The notes under the pieces were generated by a model, which worked only from the letters and a program-made list of their open reading frames with translations, ran no database searches and was not told the DNA's origin. Below, piece by piece: positions 31,780-42,020 of a stretch of DNA of 64,000 bases (position 1 is the stretch's first letter; each line of letters begins with the position of its first letter). The stretch covers positions 1,178,001 to 1,242,000 of the forward strand of contig JAHWDD010000007.1 in assembly GCA_023897205.1 (NCBI GenBank), read 5' to 3'. The translations under genes were made by a program, and so were the position numbers. This DNA comes from Exophiala sp. HKRS030 (lineage: Eukaryota > Ascomycota > Eurotiomycetes > Chaetothyriales > Herpotrichiellaceae).

Positions 31780-34700
31780 ATGCGTCTGCATCTTCACATC
31801 CTTCGAAATGCTCTTCCTCCGGTCCAGATTGTTTTCACCACGGGCACAGGCCCTTCAAGCCATACGAGAGAGAGTGACTGCACCGTCGCAGATCTGCTGG
31901 CTGATGTGAACCACATTGTACCACTGGAGTCCAGCGATGGAGAGTGGGGTTTGGAAGATTATGTCGTTGAGGTTGCACCTGCTTCGTCTCCCTCTACAGC
32001 CCTGGTCGGCTATGGAGGTGGCACAGGAAGAGTCGGGGCAAGACGAGGACAGACCCCTGGAGGTGCTGGAGGTTATGAATGCCTGCACTACGCTGCAATA
32101 GAAGCGGTGTTAAGAGAGGATGATGAAGTTACAATACGCCCGCTCAGTTCGGAGGAGTTGAGGGTTCGGCGCTTGGGCGGAAGACATCAGATCACTGGTG
32201 ATGGGAGACACTTGATCGACGGAGTCAGCTTTGGTAGGAGGTGGCTCAGAGCTGGGACGGCGAGACCGGGCATTCTCATCCCTCCGAGGAAGAGACGGCG
32301 GATGATAACAGCAGAAGACGAGGAGAGCGACGAAGATTTCAGACAGATTCTGCCACCCAATTGGGCCGGCAACGGACGCGACGACGGTGCTCTTGTGAGC
32401 CTCACCGGGTACGATGAGGTTGAAGACGACGACGGCGACGACGACTACGACTACGAGGAAAGTGACGATGACGAGATGGAAGGCAATGAACAGTCTGATA
32501 GCGACGAGGCTGGAGAGGAGAATCACCTGCAGATTGCCATCAGACAGGATTTCGATGACGCCGATGCCGACGCCGAATCTACAGAAGATGAACTTCAGGG
32601 TTGGGATCAGGACGTGGAAGAGCAGGATGAGTCTCTTCTTACGGACAACGATGACTTATCTGAAGAAGTCAAGCTTATACTCAGGAATGCTGAACAAGCC
32701 GCTCGCGCTGGTGGTGGCTTTGCTTCACGGAAAGTGCTTCAAAGAACGCTCAAGAGAAAAAGAGACGTTGATGATGAGGATGGATACCGATATGACGATG
32801 ACACGTTTGAGGGTTTCTCTTCGCCTCAAAAAGGCCATAAGAAGAAGGCCCTGGAGGTCGAGGACGACACCGATAGCGTTACATCTTCTTCTGGATCTGA
32901 CACGTCGTCTAGCGACTCCGAGAGTGACGACACAGAGACTAGATCGAGTCCAGCATTGGCACCTAACTCTAATGGAGCCGACGCAAACTCCGAATCCCAG
33001 TCCGAAAGCTCCTCTTCGGGCGCTGATGACGATAACATTAGCAAAGACATTGCCATGGAAGAAGCAAAGAAGCGAGTGTTGGCTTTGATGAGTGGTTTCG
33101 GAAAGGAAGAGCCGAGTGAGGCTGGCGAGGATGAATCTTCTGCACAGATGAAAGTGAACGAGCACGAAGATACAGGCCTATTCGATGACGATGAGACATC
33201 TAGCTCCGGGGAGGATTCCACTGATACGCAGACTTCGGATTCGGAGGACGGTAGCGACTCTGAATCTGAAACTTCTGATTCGGAATGTGAGAACGATAAA
33301 GAAGTTGATGAAAGAAAGCGAAGACGGGTCTCTGCAAAACAAGCACGACCTACTGAAACACTCAAGTCGATACAACTCACTGGAGAGCACCCCGAAGTTT
33401 CTCCTGGCCAAGGGTTATCAAGAACTCATAGGAACAATGAGAGGGCGAAAAGGAGAAGGAAATTGGCGTACTTGAAAGCCAGTGGTGTACTCCCTCCCGA
33501 AGCTGACTTCAAGGCTTTGGCCGAATACGAAAATGCTCAAAACAAGTCCAGCACGGTAGCCCAGGCCGATGCGGCAGCTTCCGAGGTCCCTGGACCGGTC
33601 ATAGCGACTGTGAACGAAGTCGTCGCGATTACAGGGACCGTCGAGCCGGTGGTAAACGCAGTCTCGCTACATGATACCACAGAAGCCGAAGTGGTTCGGG
33701 ACGATGCTACCACAGAGACGCCTAGACCTATCCAGCGTGATGAGCCGGAGCCGGAGCCGACCGTGCAGTCAACTTCCAAAAGGGCCAGGCTAGACTTGGC
33801 AAGCTCTCGAAGAATGCTGTTTTCCTCACTTGGCTTAAGAACACCGAAGACCAAAGAGGCCGAGCAGGCACTGAGGGAGAAGCTTTCGAACTCCGCCAGA
33901 CCTGCCACACGAGTTGCAGGTTCTACCAAAGAAGCCTCTCCGAGTTCACATACAATCACCGAAGACTGGGATTCCTGGAGGGACAAACTGGTAGTTTCAG
34001 CCGTAGAATGTGAAGGCGAAGGAGGATTACTGGAACCTCCACCATTTCCCTTTCAGCAAGGCTGGATGAGACGCAATGGCAACAACAACAACAACAACAG
34101 AAAGCGCAAATTACGCGACCAGGATCATTATTATCACGACAGGAACGACCAATCGCAAGATAACAACGAGATGGCAGATAATCCTGTCGTTACTACGCTG
34201 AACTACGATGACGAACCAAAACAGGTACCGACTGAAGCTTCTAGCGAATTAAAAACGATACAACAGATTTCAGCAAAGATGTGCGATAATTTTGAGAATC
34301 TCCCAGCTCTGCAGAAAGACGATGCCGTCCCTGGTGCAATCATTGCCTACAAAGAATTGCACGTGGATGCGTCAACAAATTGGCAACCTGAGATTTCCTC
34401 ATATCGTGTTGGCGAGATTACTCAAGCTGATCCTTATGGAACTATTCAACTCAAGCTAGACCCGAGCTCTCGGGAGACGGGCTCGAGGACCGCAATCGAT
34501 GATGTTGAAGGGCAAAAGAAACATGGATTCGAGATCACGGATAACGAGGCCGAGGAGGCAGATGATGGCAGCCGTGAAGTCCAATTCTCAGATTTGATAT
34601 CTGCCAAGCTCGTCAAGGCTTCCGCGGTAGAAGTCCCTGAGAGTAGTCTTATGAATAAAGTTGGGCTACATGGTGGTGACTGTTCCCTTTCATCAAATGA

Positions 34701-36141
34701 TGAGCCTTTTGCAGTGGTGCCAGAATCAGCCGAGCGAGGCGTCGATACGCAAGAAAGCGAAGGTCATCAGATCACTGTCGAAATCGACACTCCTCGTCGA
34801 CAAGAAATCACTGCGATGATCAGAGATGCAGGTTTTGATTCTGCATTAGACGACCAGATACTAGCCCCGATGAGGACGCTTGATCAGCAACTTCGGGCGT
34901 CTCAAAGTCCTGTTGGCGAATCGAGTGCGGCCCCGGATGAAAATTCTCACGGCCATCGCAAACGATCTCCAGGCTTGGACTTTGTCTCATCCGGTAACCG
35001 TCGATCTTCCGAACTCGGGGGCGAACCCTCTGTTGCTCTTGCAGACAATGCTAACCCTAGTTCGGAGCCGGATATGGCGCCCGCATCTTCGTCACCATTC
35101 ATCCATACACAAGAAACTGTGGAGTACCCACATATATCACAGATGGACATTGGCTCTTCTGGAGGAGCACCAAAGAACAACAACAGCAGCTCACACCAGG
35201 ACGCCCAGAAGCTTTCTCCCGCTCCGGCCCTAGAATCTTTTTCTAGCTTCGAACAAAGCAAAGTTGAAAATGCTGTGGACAATGCAGTCAATGCCAGTGA
35301 GGAGGGTGGTTTCAACGACAAATACGAGTCGTCAGTCGGTGTACAGGAGTCCGTCGCACCCAACAGCCAAGACGAGGGAGAGTCCGATAATAGTGGTGGA
35401 AGGTCTGGCCCATCCCAAAGGGCTTCGACTTCTGAATCTCTGGGCTCGGAAGTGCCCCAATCTCAGTCTCAATCACAACCACAGCAGCAATCTTTTTTAG
35501 GCGGAACTGGTCACGATGGACACGATTCATCGTACCATGACGGCAGCGACGATGCTTACAGCAGTGACGACCTTCCATCCTTGAGTGAAATCACTTCGAG
35601 TCAAATTTCTCGCCGTGGTCCCCCTCCTGCCATCAAAAAAACCACCCGTTCGAGCTTGAGGACATCATCACCCGTGCAGACGAGGAAATCTCTTCGTACC
35701 GCCGCCGCGGTGGTGAATGGAAGATCATATCAGAAGAGCAAGCCGACGCCGCCGCCGCAGGGCGGTAGTAGTAGCCCGGCGGCACCTGAACAACCGGCAG
35801 CGTCCCCCTCACCAAGCGAGGACGAATTAAAACTCTCCCAAAGTCGGGAACCGAGAATGTCGCAGATTCCCCCCACGGCAACACCGATCGTCGATCTTAC
35901 TGTCGAGAGTGAAGTGTCGGGTCCTCCGCAAAAGTCACATCGCCAAGGAGGCGACTATGACGACGGTGGTGAATTGCATGAGAACGAGAGTAGTAGGGTC
36001 AAGAGGAAAGAGTTTCCAACAATCAACGGACACGGGCGGCACTCGCCGGGGGCGACGAACAAGACGGCGGGCAGAAAATCCAGTTCGAGTGGCGTGGGAA
36101 ATAGGAGGTTTCTAACGACCAAGAAGAGGAATTACTTTTGA
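31780..36141 (+). CDS. Coilin-like nuclear protein with very long acidic disordered tail
   Basis: Single exon; the protein is 1453 residues from the ATG in context CCACCATGCG. The first ~170 residues form a compact domain starting MRLHLHILRNALPPVQIVF and including GEWGLEDYVVEV, GGYECLHYAAIEAVLREDDE and RRLGGRHQITGDGRHLIDG. It resembles the ubiquitin-like N-terminal domain of coilin, the Cajal-body scaffold, and a fungal domain of unknown function. A basic patch (PPRKRRRM) follows. The rest is dominated by Asp/Glu/Ser-rich disorder (about 190-560), with blocks such as RKRRRVSAKQARP and NNNNNNRKRKL that could be nuclear localisation signals, and an RRGPPPAIKKTTRSSLR tail. I expect a nuclear RNP-associated protein; the function is inferred. 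No zinc or enzyme motif is visible. Confidence 0.75.
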   Translation: MRLHLHILRNALPPVQIVFTTGTGPSSHTRESDCTVADLLADVNHIVPLESSDGEWGLEDYVVEVAPASSPSTALVGYGGGTGRVGARRGQTPGGAGGYECLHYAAIEAVLREDDEVTIRPLSSEELRVRRLGGRHQITGDGRHLIDGVSFGRRWLRAGTARPGILIPPRKRRRMITAEDEESDEDFRQILPPNWAGNGRDDGALVSLTGYDEVEDDDGDDDYDYEESDDDEMEGNEQSDSDEAGEENHLQIAIRQDFDDADADAESTEDELQGWDQDVEEQDESLLTDNDDLSEEVKLILRNAEQAARAGGGFASRKVLQRTLKRKRDVDDEDGYRYDDDTFEGFSSPQKGHKKKALEVEDDTDSVTSSSGSDTSSSDSESDDTETRSSPALAPNSNGADANSESQSESSSSGADDDNISKDIAMEEAKKRVLALMSGFGKEEPSEAGEDESSAQMKVNEHEDTGLFDDDETSSSGEDSTDTQTSDSEDGSDSESETSDSECENDKEVDERKRRRVSAKQARPTETLKSIQLTGEHPEVSPGQGLSRTHRNNERAKRRRKLAYLKASGVLPPEADFKALAEYENAQNKSSTVAQADAAASEVPGPVIATVNEVVAITGTVEPVVNAVSLHDTTEAEVVRDDATTETPRPIQRDEPEPEPTVQSTSKRARLDLASSRRMLFSSLGLRTPKTKEAEQALREKLSNSARPATRVAGSTKEASPSSHTITEDWDSWRDKLVVSAVECEGEGGLLEPPPFPFQQGWMRRNGNNNNNNRKRKLRDQDHYYHDRNDQSQDNNEMADNPVVTTLNYDDEPKQVPTEASSELKTIQQISAKMCDNFENLPALQKDDAVPGAIIAYKELHVDASTNWQPEISSYRVGEITQADPYGTIQLKLDPSSRETGSRTAIDDVEGQKKHGFEITDNEAEEADDGSREVQFSDLISAKLVKASAVEVPESSLMNKVGLHGGDCSLSSNDEPFAVVPESAERGVDTQESEGHQITVEIDTPRRQEITAMIRDAGFDSALDDQILAPMRTLDQQLRASQSPVGESSAAPDENSHGHRKRSPGLDFVSSGNRRSSELGGEPSVALADNANPSSEPDMAPASSSPFIHTQETVEYPHISQMDIGSSGGAPKNNNSSSHQDAQKLSPAPALESFSSFEQSKVENAVDNAVNASEEGGFNDKYESSVGVQESVAPNSQDEGESDNSGGRSGPSQRASTSESLGSEVPQSQSQSQPQQQSFLGGTGHDGHDSSYHDGSDDAYSSDDLPSLSEITSSQISRRGPPPAIKKTTRSSLRTSSPVQTRKSLRTAAAVVNGRSYQKSKPTPPPQGGSSSPAAPEQPAASPSPSEDELKLSQSREPRMSQIPPTATPIVDLTVESEVSGPPQKSHRQGGDYDDGGELHENESSRVKRKEFPTINGHGRHSPGATNKTAGRKSSSSGVGNRRFLTTKKRNYF

Positions 36142-36530
36142 GAACTCACACAGTAAGTAGGCTCACATGGGCTTGAGAACGGTGGCCTCGTCCTGTGCCC
36201 ATGGGAGACAGGCCTCGGGTACGGATTTTCGGGAGTTTGCAAAACCTCTTCTCATATCTTCTTGTATTGCTACGGAAATTGTATGTGGTCGGTCACTCGG
36301 CGACATATACTTGAGTACCCAAGTACTGGAAGAAGGGTACCTAATATACATACTCTGTACGTGCCTCAAGGGTACATGATAATATTACTATTCTCCACCT
36401 TTGGGGTAAGAGCGCGTGCATCGAAGTCCTAGGAGAGCTTGTAAGATAGAGCATGTTATTTATACTCATACCCCGGGGCCAAGAACGAGTCGTGTTTGTG
36501 TGTGTGTGTGTGGGTGGGTGGGTGGTGGAT
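36142..36530. other. Convergent intergenic region with (GT)n / GGGT repeat
   Basis: Contains a (GT)n run at about 36492-36510 followed by TGGGTGGGTGGGTGGTGG (36511-36528), ending two bases before the stop codon of the RCM1-like gene. The run is therefore C-rich in that gene's 3' UTR. No coding sequence. Confidence 0.7.
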
Positions 36531-38312
36531 TCAATCACCAAAGCCTTCCCATGGTTCTCCTACTTCTGTTGAAGTCTCTCTAGTAACCCACGAGCTATCT
36601 TTGGATTGGTCTTGCTCCTCCTTGGAACCCCCATTCGGGTCACGAACGAAACCACACACAAAGAACCCCATGGTACCCTCCTCATCATCCGGATGGCATC
36701 GAATACACGCTTCGAGTTGGCCCGGCGTCAAGGGAGCCGGCGGCTGTGGCGGCGAATCGTCGTCGTCACTCTTCTCCTCCACGTCAGATCTCGTCTTCAC
36801 GTCTGGTCGACCTCGGTGTTTCCAGGAACGAAGACCAGAGACTTGGTCATGTCTTTTGAGGACATCCCAGCCCCGGGTTCTGGCCACGTCGGAGTCCAAT
36901 ATCCTGGAGACGACGGCTTCGTTCTCCTCGACATGCACAGAACACGTGGAATACGTCACCCGTACTGCGGCGGGGAAGGACAGGGCGTGTTGGACGATGC
37001 GCGTCTGTAGAGCAGATAACTTTTGAAGGCGCGACTGGTCGACAGAGCCGTCATTAGTCTCTTCGGCGTCGCCTGGGGTTGTTTCAGTTGGAAATACTGT
37101 TGAGGAGTTCTTGTCAGCTTCCCGTTCGGCATTTTGTCGTTTCCGCTTCTTCGAGTTTTTGCCCGTCGTGGAAGTGCTCGCAGTGTTCCGTTTGGAGGCT
37201 CGAGGGTCCTCGGGAAGTACCAGGGTCGGGGTGTCCTCCCGTCCGATGATCCCACTGCCAGAACAGGATGGGTCGAGGAGGACATGTGTGACATTTTGAA
37301 ATCGACGGTCTTGAGGATCTAGTTTCAGAAAATCCTGTCCAGCGAGAACAGTCACGGTGCTGCTGCTGGTTGCCCCGCTCTTGATCATCATCGTGGTTAG
37401 AATCTGAGATCTGTGGCGATCGCGTTCACAGGCATACACTATGCCGGTGCCGGTGTTGTTGTTCCCGGTGAGAAGAGCTGCAAGGTGAGAGGTTTTGTTT
37501 CCTGGTGCGGCACATCCGTCTATGCAGTCACCTATCGTCGCTCGGTCTGACTGGGATCCTGCGAGTAGGTATGCAGGAAAACATGACGCTTTGTCCTGTA
37601 GTATGATTTTCCCGTCCTTGTACGCTTGTGTTTTGGTGAAGTCGGATTCTGGTGGGAGGGCAAGCACATCTGGAATGTTCTGATCAATGGCCAGCACTTT
37701 CGCCATGGCTGGCGACTGCGAAATCTCATGGATGGGTGCATCAGTTCGGTACCCTCTAAACGTCGTAGTCAGTTGCTCGGCGAGGGTTGACTTCAGAGTG
37801 TTTACTCTGATCCATCGTGGCTGCGATCGGGTCGTGCGAGGATTTTCTAGTAGTATAAGTTCTTTCAGCGCATCTGTCGTTGCGCATTTTCTTCTTAGCC
37901 TCGCCTTAGTGAATTCCGCCTGTAGTCTCGCTTTGTGCCTATCTATCGATTGTCGCAAAGGGTGATTCGCCGGGGCCGCGATGCCGCCCTTTGAGAAAAA
38001 GTGGTCGTGGACAAGAAGAAGAGACAGTATCGGGTTCAACTATTCACCCGTGCCAGCACGGCTGCGTCAGTCAGTAGTGACACAGAGGTGTTCCCCTGAG
38101 TGTATTCGTACCTTGGGCTCTGCGGATAAGAGGTCTGCATGGTCAATGACCTCTTTGACGAAGTGATTGAACTTTGCGGTTTCGGATATTAGAGCGTATA
38201 TGTGGGCTGGCTTCGACTTGAGGTTCAGCTTATTGCCGTAAATTCTTGACTTGAAGGAGCCATCTTGCGAGCCGTTCGTGAGGACCGTGGCGGCATCGTA
38301 GTACAGGGACAT
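36531..38312 (-). CDS. RCM1: 25S rRNA cytosine-5 methyltransferase (RCM1/NSUN5)
   Basis: Two exons, 38112-38312 and 36531-38039, with a 72-nt intron (SAEPK joined to LNPILSLLLVHDHFF); 569 residues. This is a SAM-dependent RNA m5C methyltransferase of the NOL1/NOP2/sun family. Visible motifs are motif I DGCAAPGNKTSHLAALL, motif IV with catalytic-pair cysteine DPSCSGSGIIG, and motif VI YSTCSVHVEENEAVV. Rcm1/NSUN5 methylates a single cytosine of the large-subunit rRNA in the nucleolus. A Lys/Arg/Ser-rich insert (KNSKKRKRQNAEREADKN) lies between motifs IV and VI. I chose MSLYYDAATVL as start because Rcm1 proteins begin this way; an in-frame ATG six codons upstream also exists. Head-to-head with the GNAT gene. 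Confidence 0.92.
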
Positions 38313-38582
38313 CCTAATCGTGGTGGGCATCGAGAGGACGTGAGTCTTCTGAATATCGAAAAGAAAATAAGTTGATTTCGGCCGAGGCTGGCGCAGCCTC
38401 GCGAGAACTCCCGACATGCAGCGGATTTTGTGCAAGGCTGTGGTGGTTCTCTGAAGGGCGTGCGTCAAAAAGCTGCTTATCACAGCAACTTGGTGCACCA
38501 AATTACAGCCTCCGAGCAACATGTTTTAGGAGATCCCCCGTGGGTTTGTAAACATCATCAATCTAGAGTCTGTGGCCTCACA
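38313..38582. promoter_or_regulatory. Bidirectional promoter RCM1 / GNAT acetyltransferase
   Basis: 270 bp between divergent ATGs. Holds an inverted pair of the heptamer CGAGGCT/AGCCTCG at 38383-38389 and 38395-38401, separated by 5 bp, about 71-89 bp upstream of the RCM1 start. Confidence 0.45.
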
Positions 38583-39161
38583 ATGGCTTTATCCGACTAC
38601 AGGGTGGCCATGCTTCCTCCACCAGGAAGTGTGGTCGCTCCTCATGGCTTCCCAGCAGACCCTCGACCCAAGGACGCCCCAAAGATATTTCTGGATGCTA
38701 TGGATGTACGGATAAAGGTCTTCTGCGACGAACAAAATTGTGCTCTTGAGCCTGAGCTGGACGAAGACGACCCCCGATCGTGGCATTGGGTTGCATACTA
38801 TACTGGAGGATCAGCGCCGGACCAGCCTGTTTCTGTGATCCGTATTGTGCCTCCACCGCATGGCCCACACCCCAATGGCTTTCATGACCCCGAAGAAGAG
38901 CCATATGTCAAGCTAGGACGAGTCGCCACTCTGGCCCAGGCCAGAGGCAAGGGTATCAGTCGTTTATTATCAGAGGCAGCCTTTCAATGGCTCGATGATC
39001 ACAAGAGCGAAATCGGGCATGGCTGGAACGGCCTGGTACTGGCCCATGCCCAAGTCAACGTTGAGAGAATGTACGCAAAATTGGGCTTTGTGACGGATGA
39101 CAAGCTTGGTCGCTGGGACGAGGAAGGCATTGAACATTTGGGCATGTGGAAGCGTGTATGA
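38583..39161 (+). CDS. GNAT-family N-acetyltransferase
   Basis: Single exon, 192 residues from the ATG of MALSDYRVAMLPPPG. The acetyl-CoA-binding motif A is KLGRVATLAQARGKGISRLL (Q/RxxGxG/A as QARGKG). Motif B follows (LAHAQVNVERMYAKLGFV), with the family's late FYxxxGF-type element as MYAKLGF. The N-terminal half includes VRIKVFCDEQNCALEPELDE, the entry strand and helix found in ElaA/Gna1-like small-molecule acetyltransferases. The acceptor is not known. The open frame extends upstream of the ATG but without another suitable start. Confidence 0.87.
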   Translation: MALSDYRVAMLPPPGSVVAPHGFPADPRPKDAPKIFLDAMDVRIKVFCDEQNCALEPELDEDDPRSWHWVAYYTGGSAPDQPVSVIRIVPPPHGPHPNGFHDPEEEPYVKLGRVATLAQARGKGISRLLSEAAFQWLDDHKSEIGHGWNGLVLAHAQVNVERMYAKLGFVTDDKLGRWDEEGIEHLGMWKRV

Positions 39162-40166
39162 GTCTGGTTCTCATTATTACAGCATCAACTTCTTCCACGC
39201 TGAGTTACCCTGTCAGCAGAGCGGAAGAAGAGTCCGAACCAAGTCGGCTTGACCTCAGGGATACATGCAAGTCGGTGAACGTGGGTCATGCAATCGACAT
39301 GGGGTGTGTCTGTGATGCCCAAACGCATATAGCAGACAAGGACAATAGAATATTGTCAGAACCTCCCGATCGCATGGCGCCTGTTGACAAAGCATTTAGT
39401 GACTGTAGTAGCGTTCGAAATCGAGACTGTTCTTCTCAGGCATTCCAAAGCGGCCAGAATCGTCTTGCATGGATCGTTGGAGCGCGCTATACTCTGTGTC
39501 ACTAGGGTGTTTTCCCGAGTCCACATTCATCTGGGTCTCGTGACTGGGAGTTTAGAAAACGATGCCTACGTGGGTGTCCTGGGCTAGTGAATCCATAAAT
39601 CAAATAGGAGATCGTAACTGGGGACTGACCTCACCGGTAATCGATGAAAGACAAGGTCTTCGTTAGTGGTTGGATGAAGCCAGTTATTTCTGCACTTTTG
39701 TGTCGGTGTAACGGTGGCAAACATTTGTACAGCGTGTAATGAATGAAAGGGCTCAAGTGTCGATTGAATCGCGCGGGAACTCAAGTCAGCTTCCAATGGC
39801 ATGGGAAAAGGCAGGCCATCGCAAAGGATGCGCATTTGTGAATCGAATTGGAGTCATACAGCTCATTTGGCGCTTTGTTGGCATGCATTGACGACCCGGG
39901 AGACTATGCTATCTGAGACATAAATGGATTCTGCGGTAGACCTAGACGTATGGACCATCATGATAGCTTTGTGATCATTTTATCTCCCATGATTCCAATA
40001 GAACTTCAAGAAACAAGCGTACGACGCGGACTCGAGAACCCCGGAGCAGAAGATATCAGTGATGATGATAGGACAAGTTGTATGAGGCGCCAATTCCTTT
40101 GTATGTACAATGGTAGGATATCGTCCCTTGTCGTCGAAAGTATTGCAGCCCTTTTTGTTTCGTCGC
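39162..40166. other. Gene-free kilobase between GNAT and NDUFB4
   Basis: Convergent 3' flanks. Frames up to about 119 codons exist but none has motifs or a sensible splice structure. I see nothing further. Confidence 0.3.
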
Positions 40167-40639
40167 CTAAAACTCGCTGATCGTATCGCCCTTCAGCTTC
40201 GCTCGCATGTCCCATTTGCCCTGGGGAGTGGTAGTGTATCAGCCAGCGAACAAGATTGATGGCAGAGAATTTCTCGCAAGGAGTCGTAGGATTTTACTCA
40301 CATCAGTCTTTGCGAAGGCATATCCGACAACCGTTGGCACAAAAACCGCATACATAAAGGAAATAAACGCTGTCCGGGGGGTCCATCGGAAGTATCTCCA
40401 TCGCTCCTTGTTTAATTCTGTGATTACCCAGTCAGCGCATTTTCTCTTTCCTTCGATCCACGTATCTCTCGGCTAAGAAAGTACGTCGTGGGCATTGATC
40501 CAAGTCGGAGGATAGAGGGTAAACGTACGGTTATATTTCTCGTAGGCGGGATCGAGACGGAGAGCTATACAATAGTCAGTTCAGGCTTTCCTAAAAGAGT
40601 GATGTGATGCTTGGTAGACATACGCGTAGGTCCAGCCAT
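40167..40639 (-). CDS. NDUFB4: Mitochondrial complex I subunit NDUFB4/B15
   Basis: Small four-exon gene: 40624-40639, 40529-40564, 40302-40417 and 40167-40220. Introns of 59, 111 and 81 nt all have GT-AG ends. The joined protein is 73 residues, starting MAGPTPLRLDPAYEKYNQ, then KERWRYFRWTPRTAFISFMY, one membrane helix (about 38-56) and a tail DGKWDMRAKLKGDTISEF. Length, the RYFRWTPRTA motif before a single transmembrane segment and the GDTI(A/S)EF ending match the B15/NDUFB4-type accessory subunit of NADH:ubiquinone oxidoreductase, in the mitochondrial inner membrane arm. Because every exon is short, frame-based gene finding misses it. Divergent from the GST gene. Confidence 0.85.
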
Positions 40640-41130
40640 GATTGAGAAGCTCTAAGTCTGTTGTCGTGGTCTGAGTAGCTCCGTTCGAGACAACTGCGAT
40701 GTCCAAATGTCACTGGAAGTTGAGTTCGGAGGAGCATGAGGCTGGTGTTTGCTTGGCGTGGCGGTGCTTCGAGAAGAGCGCCACAGTTGATACGGATGCG
40801 AATACGAGTACGAGTATGCATCACCTCGGCAATCTCTCTGCAAGCACAGATTACAAGGAGTCCAAGTATCCATAACATGATATCACAGACCATAGACGTC
40901 GAGCAATGAAAAGCCTAATTGATCTTGTGTTGTATTTTGCAAGAAACATGACACTATGGCCTGCCCTCTTCAAAGAACCTACCTAGGTAACCTTCCACCT
41001 TGGCTCTTCTTCCCTGACCAACCCTGCTCCAATTCAAGGAGACACATGATCTTCATCGCATCTCTATCCGTGTGATTTGTGCATTTATTGCCGGAGCCGA
41101 GAAACAAGTCAAGTTTCGGTCGTGCTGAAC
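40640..41130. promoter_or_regulatory. Bidirectional promoter NDUFB4 / GST
   Basis: 491 bp between divergent ATGs. A TACCTAGGTAA palindrome-like motif at about 40,980 lies midway, followed by CTTCCACCTTGGCTCTTC pyrimidine-rich sequence on the GST side. No gene. Confidence 0.35.
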
Positions 41131-42020
41131 ATGGCCTCAGTCAACCCAGCCGCGGGCGAGAAGCCGAAGATAGTCCTTCATTGGTGAGTGGAAGCTTTCC
41201 ACTACGCGGATCAATTGAGATGTACGCGCCTGACACAAGTCAGGCTCGAAGTGTCTCGTTCACATCGCATTCTTTGGTTTTTCGAAGAGATCGGACTCAC
41301 ATATGAGCTCAAAACATACAAGCGGACCGCGGAGGCCCTTGCACCCCCAGAGTTGAAAGATGTTGATCCTCTGGGCAAATCTCCGGTCGTCGAGATCTTT
41401 CCGCATGGTGCAACCAAACCAATTGTTCTTGCAGAGTCCGCAGCAATAGTCGAGTACTTTTGCGACTATTACGGAAGCTGGCTGGTCCCTCGACGATATC
41501 CTGAAGGTAAAGATGGCCAAATCGGCGGTGAGACTGAAGCCTGGCTACGGCACAGAAGGTTCATGCATTATGCTGAGGGTAGTATCATGCCGCTGATGTT
41601 ATTGGGTGTGATCGTCAATAGTACGTTATCTCTCGATGCAGGTGGCCGGTTGTACTAAAGGGTCTTTCAGGGATTCGAAATTCCCCCGCTCCATTCTTCA
41701 TCAAGCCCATTATCGCGGGTGTTGCAAACAAGATTGAATCCTCCTTCTTACAACGCAATTTCAAGACTCATTATGATTTTCTTGAACAGCAATTAGCCAC
41801 TGCCCCAGATGGCGGAAATTTTCTTTGTGGAAAAGATTTGACTGCCGCGGACATAATGATGTCCTTCCCTTTGGAGGCTGGTGAGAGCCGTTCCGGACTG
41901 ACCAAAGAGCAGTACCCAAGGGTCTGGGCATACGTGGCTAGGCTCCATGAAAGAGAGGCCTACAAGCGTGCGGTGGCAAGCATTGTTGAGCGTGAAGGAG
42001 AATTCAAAACAACTCTCTGA
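41131..42020 (+). CDS. Glutathione S-transferase, GTT1-like
   Basis: Three exons: 41131-41183, 41244-41620 and 41671-42020; introns 60 and 50 nt; 259 residues. The thioredoxin-like N-domain reads PKIVLHWLEVSRSHRILWFF, the arrangement in yeast Gtt1 and related bacterial GSTs, with Ser/Arg near the glutathione thiol. LGKSPVVE and the ESAAIVEYF stretch form the glutathione gamma-glutamyl site (SNAIL/E-type). The all-helical C-domain contains the N-capping region LCGKDLTAADIMMSFPLEA. It conjugates glutathione or reduces peroxides; in yeast Gtt1 is ER-associated. No transmembrane segment or signal peptide is visible here. Confidence 0.9.

Noticed and set aside
32826..33986. Ser-rich minus-strand frames of 149-184 codons within the coilin-like gene
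   Set aside because: Acidic GAG/GAT codons read in reverse give Ser/Leu runs; they have no independent support.
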